Positions 26,412-35,082 of a DNA stretch of 64,000 nucleotides are shown in pieces; positions within the stretch are counted from its first letter, which is position 1; the number at the start of each line of letters is the position of its first letter. The notes below the pieces were generated by a model. That model was not told the DNA's origin. It ran no database searches and worked only from the letters and a program-made list of their open reading frames with translations. This stretch comes from Allorhizobium sonneratiae (lineage in GTDB: Bacteria; Pseudomonadota; Alphaproteobacteria; Rhizobiales; Rhizobiaceae). The stretch is from contig NZ_JAMKOJ010000004.1 in assembly GCF_023700755.1 (NCBI RefSeq), positions 186,001-250,000 on the forward strand. Reading direction: 5' to 3'. A program made the position numbers and the translations under genes.

Positions 26412-29371
26412 GTTCTTTCCGTCTCGCAAAAGGCGGCCTGATCGACCGCAGCAAGGTGCTGAATTTCACCTTCGATGGCAAAAGCCTGACAGGGGTCGAG
26501 GGCGATACGCTGGCCTCCGCGCTTCTCGCCAACGGGGTGCAGTTTGTCGGCCGCAGCTTCAAATATCACCGCCCGCGCGGCATTCTGACGGCAGGCGCGG
26601 CTGAGCCGAACGCGCTGATGACCATCGGCCGCGGCGGGCGCAGCGAGCCCAACACCCGCGCCACCATGCAGGCGCTTTATGAGGGGTTGGAAGCGCAAAG
26701 CCAGAACCGCTGGCCAAGCCTTGACCATGACATCGGCGCGTTGAACAGCCTGCTATCGCCGTTTCTCAGCGCCGGTTTTTACTACAAGACCTTCATGTGG
26801 CCAGCGAAATTCTGGGAAAAGCTCTATGAACCATTCATCCGCAAGGCTGCCGGTCTCGGCAGGGCAAGTTACGAAGCCGATCCGGATTCCTATGAGAAAT
26901 GCTGGGCCCATTGCGACCTTCTGGTCATCGGTGGCGGTATCGCCGGTCTGACGGCAGCGCTCACCGCCGGGCGCGCCGGCGCCCGCGTGATGCTGGTGGA
27001 TGAGAATGCGCGTTTCGGCGGCGGCCTCCTGGCGGAAACGACGCGGATCGATGGCAAAAACGCATCCGACTGGGTATCGGAAGCGATTGCAGAACTGGAA
27101 AGCCTGCCCAATGTCGATCTCCTTGCCCGCTCAACCGCCTTTGGCTGGTATGACGGCAATGTCTTCGGCGTGGTCGAGCGGGTGCAGAAACATGTGGCCA
27201 TGCCGGATGCCCATCGCCCGGTGGAGCGGCTGTGGCGCGTTATTGCCAAGGAGGCCATTCTCGCCACCGGTGCGGAGGAACGCCCGCTGGTTTTCGGCGG
27301 CAATGATATTCCCGGCGTGATGATGGCAGGCGCCATGCGCCGCTATCTCAACCAGTTTGCCGTGGCGCCGGGCAAAAAAACCGCGATCTTCACCACCAAT
27401 GACAGCGGTTATGCGCTGGCTGCCGATCTGGAGGCCGCAGGGCTTGAGGTGATCGCGCTGATCGACAGCCGCCGCGAGGCCGAAACCATATGGACCGGCA
27501 AGGCAAGGCTGGTGCGCGGCGGTTTCGTTTGCGATGCCCATGGCGGCAAGGCGCTGACCGGCATCGACCTCTGGCGCGAGGGTGAGAGGGAACGGCTGGC
27601 GGTGGATGCGCTGGCGGTTTCGGGCGGCTTCTCGCCCGTCATTCATCTGGCCTGCCATCGCGGTGGCAAGCCGGTCTGGTCGGATGCGCATGCGGGTTTT
27701 CTTGCCCCTTCCGGTCTCAAGGGCCTGACACTGGCCGGTGCGGCAGCCGGGGACAGCGGACTTGCCGCAGCCATGACCTCTGCAGTGCGAAACACAGAAG
27801 ACGTGCTGGCACGGCTTGGGTTTTCATCGTCGCGAACGACACCTCCGGTTATGGACGAAACCTATCCGGCGCTTGCCGTCAGGCCGCTCTTCACCATTCC
27901 AGGTGTAAAAACCAAGGCCTTTGTCGATTTCCAGAATGATGTGACACGCGCCGATCTCGGCCTTGCCGTGCAGGAAGGCTATGGCCATGTGGAACTGGCC
28001 AAGCGCTATACCACCAATGGCATGGCGACCGATCAGGGCAAGCTCTCCAATGTCAACGCCATCGGCCTTCTGGCCGAGGCCCGGCAGATATCGCCCGCCG
28101 AGGTCGGCACCACCACCTTCCGGCCCTTTTATACGCCGGTCTCCTTCGGCGCCCTGACCGGCGCAAGCCATGGCAGGCATTTTCAGCCGGTGCGCAAATC
28201 CCCCCTGCATGAGTGGGCGGCGAAAAATGGCGCAACTTTCGTTGAAACCGGGCTCTGGTATCGCTCGGCCTGGTTTCCACGCACAGGCGAAACCGGCTGG
28301 CGCGACAGCGTCGATCGGGAGGTGAAGAATGTCCGCCTCAATGCCGGGATCTGCGATGTCTCCATGCTGGGCAAGATCGAGATCTCAGGCGCGGATGCGG
28401 CGGAGTTTCTCAATCGCGTATATTGCAACGCCTTTCTGAAATTGCCGGTCGGCAAGGCGCGCTACGGGCTGATGCTGCGGGAAGACGGTTTCATCTATGA
28501 TGACGGCACCACCAGCCGCATGGCGGAAAACCGCTATTTCATGACCACCACCACCGCCTATGCGGCGGGCGTGATGAACCATCTGGAATTCTGCGCTCAG
28601 GCGATCTGGCCGGAGCTTGACGTGCGGTTGGCCTCCGTCACCGATCAATGGGCGCAGATGGCTGTGGCCGGGCCGAAATCGCGGGTGATCCTGCAGGAGA
28701 TCGTCGATGACGATATCTCGAATGATGCATTTCCTTATCTTTCCGCCAGAGAGGTTTCCCTCTTCGGTGGACGGCTGAAGGGACGGCTCTTCCGCATCTC
28801 CTTTTCCGGCGAACTGGCCTATGAACTGGCCGTACCGGCCGATTTCGGCGAAAGCGCTGCCGATGCACTGATGGAAGCGGGCAGGCCGCACGGGCTGATG
28901 CCTTATGGCATCGAGGCGCTGTCGGTGCTGCGCATCGAAAAAGGCCATGTCACCCATAACGAGATCAACGGCACGGTCGTGCCCGCCGATCTCGGTTTTG
29001 CAAAGATGGTATCGCAGACGAAGCCGGATTTTATCGGCAAACATATGCTGTCGCGCCCGGGGCTGACCGATCCCGACCGCCCGCAACTGGTCGGCGTGGT
29101 GCCGCTCGACCCGCAAAACAGCTTTCGCAGCGGATCGCATATCCTGAAAAAAGACGCCGCAGCCACGCTGGAAAACGATGAGGGCTATGTCACCTCCTCG
29201 TGTTTTTCGCCGCATGTCGGCTCCACCATCGCTCTGGCGCTGGTCAAGGGCGGGGCATCGCGCCATGGCGAGGAAGTCGCGATCTGGAACGGGCTGCGCC
29301 ATGAATTTGCCAAGGGGCGGCTGGTGAGCCCGGTCTTTGTTGATCCAAACGGGGAGAAGCTTCATGTCTGA
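26408..29371 (+). CDS. soxA: Sarcosine oxidase alpha subunit
   Basis: 987-aa large subunit, the usual SoxA length. An N-terminal 2Fe-2S-like fold domain (NFTFDGKSLTGVEGDTLASALLANG) is followed by a NAD-binding domain (CDLLVIGGGIAGLTAALTAG near residues 174-193). The C-terminal half is a folate-binding aminomethyltransferase-like (GcvT) domain (VCDVSMLGKIEISG-type sequence from about residue 650, and GYVTSSCFSPHVGSTIALALV near the end) that transfers the one-carbon unit to tetrahydrofolate. Coupled to soxD at its start and overlapping soxG by 8 bp. Confidence 0.95.
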   Translation: MSSFRLAKGGLIDRSKVLNFTFDGKSLTGVEGDTLASALLANGVQFVGRSFKYHRPRGILTAGAAEPNALMTIGRGGRSEPNTRATMQALYEGLEAQSQNRWPSLDHDIGALNSLLSPFLSAGFYYKTFMWPAKFWEKLYEPFIRKAAGLGRASYEADPDSYEKCWAHCDLLVIGGGIAGLTAALTAGRAGARVMLVDENARFGGGLLAETTRIDGKNASDWVSEAIAELESLPNVDLLARSTAFGWYDGNVFGVVERVQKHVAMPDAHRPVERLWRVIAKEAILATGAEERPLVFGGNDIPGVMMAGAMRRYLNQFAVAPGKKTAIFTTNDSGYALAADLEAAGLEVIALIDSRREAETIWTGKARLVRGGFVCDAHGGKALTGIDLWREGERERLAVDALAVSGGFSPVIHLACHRGGKPVWSDAHAGFLAPSGLKGLTLAGAAAGDSGLAAAMTSAVRNTEDVLARLGFSSSRTTPPVMDETYPALAVRPLFTIPGVKTKAFVDFQNDVTRADLGLAVQEGYGHVELAKRYTTNGMATDQGKLSNVNAIGLLAEARQISPAEVGTTTFRPFYTPVSFGALTGASHGRHFQPVRKSPLHEWAAKNGATFVETGLWYRSAWFPRTGETGWRDSVDREVKNVRLNAGICDVSMLGKIEISGADAAEFLNRVYCNAFLKLPVGKARYGLMLREDGFIYDDGTTSRMAENRYFMTTTTAYAAGVMNHLEFCAQAIWPELDVRLASVTDQWAQMAVAGPKSRVILQEIVDDDISNDAFPYLSAREVSLFGGRLKGRLFRISFSGELAYELAVPADFGESAADALMEAGRPHGLMPYGIEALSVLRIEKGHVTHNEINGTVVPADLGFAKMVSQTKPDFIGKHMLSRPGLTDPDRPQLVGVVPLDPQNSFRSGSHILKKDAAATLENDEGYVTSSCFSPHVGSTIALALVKGGASRHGEEVAIWNGLRHEFAKGRLVSPVFVDPNGEKLHV

Positions 29372-29900
29372 GACGCTGCGCAGCACCTTTGCCCTCACCC
29401 GCCGGGCCGCAACAGCCCCGCTGACGGCGTCACTGCCGGAGACTGTGATCTTCCGCCCGCTCAAAGGCGCGATCCTGCAACTGATGGCAAGACCGGCACA
29501 GCTTGACAGGGCCGATTTGAAGGCCGAATGGGCAGACCTGCCCGAAACGGCGCTGCGTGCGGCTGGCCCCGGCCAATGGTTTCTGGTGCTGGATGATGCG
29601 CAAGAGGCCGAAGCGCTGGCGGCGCGTATCTCGCCCCTCGTTGCAATTGTCGATCAAAGTCATGGCCGCGCCCGCTTCCTGCTTTCCGGCCGTTCGGTGC
29701 GGCAGGTGCTGGCGCGGGGAACGGCGGTTGATCTTCATCCCGCACAGTTTGCCATCGGCCAATCAGCCATGACGCTTTTCGGCCATATCGGCATGCACCT
29801 GACACGGGTGGGCGAAGACGCCTTCGAATATCTGGTGCTGCGCGGCTTTGCCCAAAGCCTGCAGGATGAGATCTGCGCCATCATCGGGACCATGCGCTAG
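29364..29900 (+). CDS. soxG: Sarcosine oxidase gamma subunit, probably altered at the C-terminus
   Basis: 178-aa fourth subunit of tetrameric sarcosine oxidase. The middle (RFLLSGRSVRQVLARGTAVDLHPAQF) and LFGHIGMHLTRVGEDAFEYLVLRGFAQSLQDE are typical SoxG. The ATG at 29364 overlaps the soxA end. The stop codon TAG (29898-29900) lies inside the left inverted repeat of the 270-bp element that follows, so the last residues may have been changed or removed by insertion. Whether this affects function cannot be told from the sequence. Confidence 0.88.
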   Translation: MSETLRSTFALTRRAATAPLTASLPETVIFRPLKGAILQLMARPAQLDRADLKAEWADLPETALRAAGPGQWFLVLDDAQEAEALAARISPLVAIVDQSHGRARFLLSGRSVRQVLARGTAVDLHPAQFAIGQSAMTLFGHIGMHLTRVGEDAFEYLVLRGFAQSLQDEICAIIGTMR

Positions 29901-30166
29901 GGTCAAAACTCAATCAGGATGGTTGTTCTGTTGAACGGGATGGGATTGTATGGCAGCGAACAAGCGCAAGACAAGGCCGTTTGGCCTTGTAGAGCATTGT
30001 TCGAAATCATGAGGCCCATCACGTTCAAACCTTTGGGCAAGGAGTATTTTTTGCCTGCGGGCGTCGGAAAGGTTTGAAAATGGGGAGCATGTCCTGCACC
30101 TTTCCTTCTACTCAGACACAAAATACGCCTTGCAGAACAACCATCCTGATTGAGTTTTGACCCTAG
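29897..30166. mobile_element. 270-bp MITE-like element with perfect 34-bp inverted ends
   Basis: Positions 29897-29930 and 30133-30166 are exact inverted repeats of 34 bp, both ending in the palindrome CTAG, which could be part of the element or a target duplication. The interior encodes no transposase. It holds a perfect hairpin (ACAAGGCC 29971-29978 with 29983-29990) and a larger imperfect stem (TTCAAACCTTT 30024-30034 with 30068-30078, extended by CCCAT/ATGGG). The size, ends and lack of ORF fit a non-autonomous miniature transposable element. Confidence 0.75.
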
Positions 30167-30299
30167 AGCACCGTGCGATAGAGCATTGTCCCGAGAAAAG
30201 TGCGTCGCGGTTTTCTGACCCGAAATGCGAAAAAACAAAGAAATAGAGCGGTTCAGTGTTTCACGGAAAGCCGGTTCCCACTTTTCGGCCGATGCCCTA
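30167..30299. repeat. Composite palindromic repeat units next to the MITE
   Basis: After the element, agagcaccgtgcgat leads into a unit agagcattgtcccgagaaaagtg...cggttttctgacccg and then an opposite-facing unit ending cggttcccacttttcggcc. The final triplet CTA (30297-30299) is the complement of the ABC-F gene's TAG stop codon. Confidence 0.7.
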
Positions 30300-31919
30300 T
30301 CCTCTCAGCCCCGGCGCTTCCTGACCGGTGCGCTCGACATACTCACGATAGCCGCCGTCATAGCGGTGAATGCCCTCGTCCGTCAGTTCCAGCACGCGAT
30401 TGGAAAGTGCCGCCAGAAAATGCCGGTCGTGGCTGACGAACAGCATGGTGCCTTCGTAATCGGCCAACGCCTTGATCAGCATGTCCTTGGTGTCGAGGTC
30501 GAGATGGTTGGTCGGCTCGTCCAGAACCAGAAAATTCGGCGGATCGAACAGCATGGCGGCCATCACCAGCCGCGCCTTTTCGCCACCGGACAGCACCCGG
30601 CATTTCTTCTCGACATCATCGCCGGAAAAGCCGAAACAGCCAGACAGCGCCCGAAGCGGCGCCTGTCCGGCCTTGGGAAAGCGCTCTTCCAGCCATTGCA
30701 GAATGGTCAGATCGCCCTCCAGCACATCCATGGCATGCTGGGCAAAATAGCCCATCTTGACACTTGCCCCGAGCGTTACCGTGCCCTGATCCGGCGAGGT
30801 CGCGCCGGCCACCAGTTTCAGCAGCGTTGATTTGCCCGCGCCGTTAATGCCCATGATGCACCAGCGCTCGCGCCGCTTGATCATGAAATCGAAACCGTCA
30901 TAGATCCGGCGGCTGCCATAGGCCTTGTGGACATTTTTGAGGTTCACCACATCGTCACCGGAGCGGGGCGCGGGCAGAAACTCGAAAGCCACGGTCTGGC
31001 GGCGGCGCGGCGGCTCGACCCGCTCGATCTTGTCCAGCTTCTTCACACGGCTCTGCACCTGGGCCGCATGGCTGGCGCGGGCCTTGAAGCGCTCGATGAA
31101 CTTGATTTCCTTGGCCAGCATCGCCTGCTGGCGCTCGAACTGCGCCTGCTGCTGCTTTTCGTTCTGGGCGCGTTGCTGTTCGTAAAATCCGTAATCACCG
31201 GCATAGGTATTCAGCGATCCGGCATCGATCTCGATGATCTTGTTCACGATGCGGTTCATGAAGGCGCGGTCATGCGATGTCATCAGCAACGCGCCATCAT
31301 AGGTTTTCAGGAAGGATTCGAGCCAGATGAGGCTTTCGAGATCAAGATGGTTGGAGGGTTCGTCCAGAAGCATCACATCCGGGCGCATCAGAAGAATGCG
31401 GGCCAGCGCCACGCGCATCTTCCAGCCGCCCGAGAGCTTGCCGACATCGCCGTCCATCATCTCCTGCGAAAAGCTTAACCCGTCCAGCACTTCCCGCGCC
31501 CGGCCTTCCAGCCCGTAACCGTCCAGCTCTTCATAGCGGGCCTGCACCTCGCCATAACGTTCGATGATCGCATCCATCTCATCGAGACGGTCCGGATCGA
31601 CCATGGCGTCTTCCAGCGCGCGCAGCTCAGCGGCAACCGCGCTCACCGGTCCGGCCCCGGCCATCACTTCCGCCACGGCGCTGCGGCCTGCCATCTCGCC
31701 GACATCCTGATTGAAATAGCCGATGGTGATGTTCTTTTCCGTCACCACCTGGCCTTCATCCGGCTGGTCCTCACCGGTCATCATGCGAAACAGCGTGGTC
31801 TTGCCCGCTCCATTCGGCCCGACCAAACCGGCTTTCTCGCCCCGGTTCAATGCCGCAGACGCCTCGATATAAAGAATGCGGTGACTGTTCGACTTGCTGA
31901 TATTTTCAATGCGGATCAT
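30297..31919 (-). CDS. ABC-F family ATPase
   Basis: 540-aa soluble protein with two ABC ATPase domains and no membrane segment. Such proteins act on the ribosome rather than in transport. Domain 1 has GPNGAGKTTLFRMM and LLLDEPSNHLDLESLIWLE; domain 2 has GINGAGKSTLLKLVAG and VLDEPTNHLDLDTKDML. The interdomain linker is charged (YEQQRAQNEKQQQAQFERQQAMLAKE region). ATG 31919 (MIRIENISKS) is the conserved start; the open frame further upstream to 32117 is not coding-like. Monocistronic, with a repeat supplying its stop. Confidence 0.9.
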   Translation of the reverse strand: MIRIENISKSNSHRILYIEASAALNRGEKAGLVGPNGAGKTTLFRMMTGEDQPDEGQVVTEKNITIGYFNQDVGEMAGRSAVAEVMAGAGPVSAVAAELRALEDAMVDPDRLDEMDAIIERYGEVQARYEELDGYGLEGRAREVLDGLSFSQEMMDGDVGKLSGGWKMRVALARILLMRPDVMLLDEPSNHLDLESLIWLESFLKTYDGALLMTSHDRAFMNRIVNKIIEIDAGSLNTYAGDYGFYEQQRAQNEKQQQAQFERQQAMLAKEIKFIERFKARASHAAQVQSRVKKLDKIERVEPPRRRQTVAFEFLPAPRSGDDVVNLKNVHKAYGSRRIYDGFDFMIKRRERWCIMGINGAGKSTLLKLVAGATSPDQGTVTLGASVKMGYFAQHAMDVLEGDLTILQWLEERFPKAGQAPLRALSGCFGFSGDDVEKKCRVLSGGEKARLVMAAMLFDPPNFLVLDEPTNHLDLDTKDMLIKALADYEGTMLFVSHDRHFLAALSNRVLELTDEGIHRYDGGYREYVERTGQEAPGLRG

Positions 31920-32430
31920 GTCAGGACGGCTCGATAAAGCATGTCCAGCAAACCGATGAATTGGTTTTGCCTGGGGCATGCGTAAAAAAGACAAGCATTT
32001 CCAACAAAATATCACAGGGTTTTGCAGAAAATGCCCAGGCGGGATGAAAGCCGTCACCCTATGCCACGCGGTGCGGGGTTTGTCACGCCATGCTTGGCGG
32101 CGCCGATCGACCAACAAACACCTGTTGGAATGATTGAAACATGCGCTCTCAACCTTTCCGCAAATGTTGAGAGCACCGTGCGATCAATATGACGCACGGC
32201 GCTGTAGCACTTTAAATCAGCTGCATCATTTTCACCTTCAATCTCACCCGATGTCAGGAATGATACAGTCGAATAAAACCATGCGCAGCCTGCTGAAAAA
32301 GTCAGAGGGAGCTGAGCGTTCCTGTGTTTTGGCGAAACCCTGAAACGCTCCCGTGCTGTGTGGGATCAAGCGAACACCGTCATGTCGTTTCCATGTCCAC
32401 ATTGCCCGCAATGCCCTCCGATGCTGGCGC
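31920..32430. other. Intergenic region with hairpin and repeat fragments
   Basis: No supported gene. GCTCTCAAC near 32144 pairs with GTTGAGAGC near 32163, forming a hairpin. Next to it is gagcaccgtgcgat, shared with 30166. A gctgaaaaagtcag...ggagctgag segment around 32291-32318 matches the one near 177 and looks like an insertion-sequence end. The start-proximal part should hold the ABC-F promoter. Confidence 0.5.
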
Positions 32431-33198
32431 TCATGCGTAGGCGGCTTCGATGCCGCCATCAATGGGCAGATTGGCGCCGACCACCCAGCGGGCAGCGTCA
32501 GACAGAAGGAATACGATTGGTCCGGCGATCTCGTCGGCAAGCGCCGGACGCTTCATCAGGGTGGCATCGCGCTCAACGCGTTCCTGGCCGAGCATGGAGA
32601 CGAAATCGCCGAGGATAGGGGTAAAGACCGGACCGGGCGCCACCGCGTTCATCCGGATATCATGCTGCATGAAAAGAACACCGCTCCGTTTTTTCGTCCA
32701 GACGATCAGCGCCTCCTTGAAGTACTGATAGCAGGTGTCTTGTGGCACCGGGTTGGCATCAAGCCAGGCCTTACCAGCGGCAAAGCTTGTCGTCGCCGAA
32801 AGCTGCTTGTGCAGATCAAGGCGATGCGGCCACTCGGCGCCAAGAATAGAGGTGATGTTGACGATCGACGCGCCCTTTGGCATGCGTGGCAGAAGCTGCT
32901 CCGTCAAATGCCTCAGGCCGAGGTAATTAACCCTGGCGACCACGTCGCGATCGACGGTGCCGGGAACACCCGCAGCATTCACGAGACCGTCGATCTGCGC
33001 CGGGAGGAAAGCGAGGCCCGCATCGATAGCGGCTGGATCACCAAGGTCCATCCTGACGAAGCCATCGAGCGTCACCATCGGGTCGTTGCGATCGACGCCG
33101 ATCACGTGGGCGCCATGAAAGCGGGCCAGCCGCGCAACCTCACCACCAATGCCCGAGGAGGCGCCTGTGATCACAATTGTCTTGCCATGCAGTTTCAT
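32431..33198 (-). CDS. SDR similar to coniferyl-alcohol dehydrogenase
   Basis: 255-aa short-chain dehydrogenase. NAD(P) motif TGASSGIG (residues 12-19), active-site Ser in NITSILGA and YxxxK as YQYFK are intact. The long insert between them (EWPHRLDLHKQLSATTSF...) and MKLHGKTIVITGASSGIG resemble CalA-type coniferyl-alcohol dehydrogenases, which oxidise coniferyl alcohol to the aldehyde. It lies 104 bp downstream of an aldehyde dehydrogenase gene on the same strand, which would complete conversion to ferulate. Substrate assignment is by similarity and context. Confidence 0.75.
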   Translation of the reverse strand: MKLHGKTIVITGASSGIGGEVARLARFHGAHVIGVDRNDPMVTLDGFVRMDLGDPAAIDAGLAFLPAQIDGLVNAAGVPGTVDRDVVARVNYLGLRHLTEQLLPRMPKGASIVNITSILGAEWPHRLDLHKQLSATTSFAAGKAWLDANPVPQDTCYQYFKEALIVWTKKRSGVLFMQHDIRMNAVAPGPVFTPILGDFVSMLGQERVERDATLMKRPALADEIAGPIVFLLSDAARWVVGANLPIDGGIEAAYA

Positions 33199-33232
33199 GC
33201 TTCATTTCCTTCATAAAAGTGTTGGGAGAACG

Positions 33233-33271
33233 CGACCGGCCCATGGAAGCGCACAATGGCTGCGCCGGTCG
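33233..33271 (-). promoter_or_regulatory. Intercistronic hairpin between the aldehyde and alcohol dehydrogenase genes
   Basis: CGACCGGC (33233-33240) pairs perfectly with 33264-33271 in the 104-bp gap between the two dehydrogenase genes. There is no T tract; it could tune expression of the downstream gene. Confidence 0.4.
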
Positions 33272-33302
33272 AGCACATGATTTTGAGGCGCGATGCAGGT
33301 GT

Positions 33303-34775
33303 TCAGAACGGATAGGCCGCCGCCTGGTCCTTCACGGAAACCCACTGCCACTGGGTGAATTCCTCGATGTCGGCCGGGCCACCCATGCGGCTGCCATTGC
33401 CGGACTTGCCGCGCCCGCCGAACGGGGCATAGGGGCCGCCATTCACCGTCTGGTCGTTGATGTGGAGCTGTCCAACATTCAGCTGGTCGCCCAGCGCCAT
33501 GGCTCGGCCGACATTGCCGGAAATCACACCGGCGGCGAGACCGTATTCGGAGCGGTTGGCCAGTTCGACAGCGTCTTCGTCGCTCTTGAACGACACGATG
33601 CAGGCAACCGGACCGAAGATTTCTTCATCAAAGGCGCGCATGCCGGGGGTGACGCCGGACAGCACAGTCGCCTTGTAGTATCGACCGTCATGGATGCCGC
33701 CAGCCAGAAGCTTTGCCCCCTTGGCAACGGCATCATCGACGATGGCCTGGATACCGGCGACCTGCTGATCGGAGATGATCGGTCCAAGCGCCACCTGATG
33801 ACTGGAGGGATCACCGACCGGCAGATGTGCAGCCTTGACGGCGAGCCGCTCGGCAAGGCCGGCTGCGATTGGCTCCTCGGCAAGCACAAGCCCGGTGGCC
33901 ATGCAGATCTGCCCCTGGTGCAGGAAGGCGCCCCAGGCCGCGTTGGACGCGGCAACATCCAGATCGGCATCATCCAGGATGATCAGCGCATTCTTGCCGC
34001 CCAGTTCCAGTTGGACCTTCTTCAGGTGCTTGCCGCACAACTCACCGACCTTGGAGCCCCCGCGCGCTGATCCGGTAAACGAGATCATCGCAATATTGTC
34101 ATCCGTGCACAGGGCTTCACCGGCCTCCGCACCGCCTGGAATGATGTGCAATACCCCTTGCGGCAGACCGGCCTCTTCAAAGATGCGGGCAATGATGATG
34201 CCGCCGGAAATCGGGGTGCGGGGATCGGGCTTATGGACCACCGTATTGCCAAGCGCCAGTGCTGGCGCAATCGAGCGGATGGACAGAACAAGCGGGAAGT
34301 TGAAGGGCGAGATCACGCCCACCACCCCATGCGGCACGCGACGGGCATAGTGTGTGCGCTCATCCATGCCGGGCAGGAAAGTGCCGGTAGCGGCGGTGGC
34401 AAGTGTGGCGGCATGACGGATGAACAACGCACCGTGTTCGATTTCGATCATCGCCTTGGTATGGATGGAACCGGATTCCCGCATGATCCAGGGCGCCAGT
34501 TCCGCCCCATGCTCCTCCAGAAGATCTGCCGCCCTGTTCAGGATCTTTGCGCGCTCGAGGGCGAGCATTTTTGCCCAGCCCTTCTGGGCCGCTTTCGCCT
34601 CACGGGCTGCCCGGGCGATATCGGCCGCTCCACCAAAGCCCACATTGGCAACATGCTGTCCGGTGGCAGGATCCGTTATATCCACAGTTCCAGCCACTGT
34701 TGGTTGCCAGCCGGAGAAGAAAGCAAGGCCGTTCCAGCGACCGGATTGCAAGAAATCAAGGTTGTGAATGTTCAC
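33303..34775 (-). CDS. Aldehyde dehydrogenase, benzaldehyde/coniferyl-aldehyde type
   Basis: 490-aa NAD(P)-dependent aldehyde dehydrogenase. Visible are SPFNFPLVLSIRSIAPALALGNTVVHKPDP (cofactor binding), FTGSARGGSKVGE, ELGGKNALIIL with the general-base Glu, and the catalytic Cys in HQGQICMATG. C-terminal NDQTVNGGPYAPFGGRGKSGNGSR-like sequence is typical. GTG at 34775, with GGAGAG upstream, is preferred to the 529-aa open frame. First gene after the sigma-54 promoter at 34908-34925 and divergent from the sigma-54 activator; the alcohol dehydrogenase follows. Confidence 0.86.
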   Translation of the reverse strand: MNIHNLDFLQSGRWNGLAFFSGWQPTVAGTVDITDPATGQHVANVGFGGAADIARAAREAKAAQKGWAKMLALERAKILNRAADLLEEHGAELAPWIMRESGSIHTKAMIEIEHGALFIRHAATLATAATGTFLPGMDERTHYARRVPHGVVGVISPFNFPLVLSIRSIAPALALGNTVVHKPDPRTPISGGIIIARIFEEAGLPQGVLHIIPGGAEAGEALCTDDNIAMISFTGSARGGSKVGELCGKHLKKVQLELGGKNALIILDDADLDVAASNAAWGAFLHQGQICMATGLVLAEEPIAAGLAERLAVKAAHLPVGDPSSHQVALGPIISDQQVAGIQAIVDDAVAKGAKLLAGGIHDGRYYKATVLSGVTPGMRAFDEEIFGPVACIVSFKSDEDAVELANRSEYGLAAGVISGNVGRAMALGDQLNVGQLHINDQTVNGGPYAPFGGRGKSGNGSRMGGPADIEEFTQWQWVSVKDQAAAYPF

Positions 34776-34907
34776 GATGAAGCTCTCCTCTGCTGTTTCT
34801 GGAAGGAGGATAAAGCTTCGCCATCCGCGCGAGCTGCTGTCTCGCCGGTTCGCTTGCCTGATGTGTTGCCGTCCTCCCAACCGTCTCCTCAACGGTTAGG
34901 ATAGACA

Positions 34908-34925
34908 GAGCAATCTCTGTGCCAA
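34908..34925 (-). promoter_or_regulatory. Sigma-54 promoter of the dehydrogenase pair
   Basis: On the minus strand the sequence reads TTGGCACAGAGATTGCTC, an exact TGGCAC-N5-TTGCT match to the -24/-12 consensus (GG at 34923-34922, GC at 34911-34910). Transcription would begin near 34898, about 120 nt before the GTG start at 34775. The divergent sigma-54 activator gene strongly supports it. Confidence 0.88.
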
Positions 34926-35067
34926 AGCGTTATTGGGATGGTCGTTCGCATGATCCGGCACCTTCGACCACTGGTAAGACTTGATTTTTCCCAAGAGGAC
35001 GTGCTTCGGTCGCTCTATTCATTTTGCTTGCAGAAATTCATGAAAAGATAAAAAATATCATCAAAGG

Positions 35068-35082
35068 CTTCAATTGATGAAG
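35068..35082. promoter_or_regulatory. Candidate enhancer site for the sigma-54 activator
   Basis: CTTCAATTGATGAAG is an imperfect palindrome centred about 175 bp upstream of the predicted sigma-54 transcript start, a usual distance for XylR/DmpR-type activator sites. It overlaps the activator's own start codon, which would also allow autoregulation. Only one clear half-symmetric site was seen. Confidence 0.3.
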
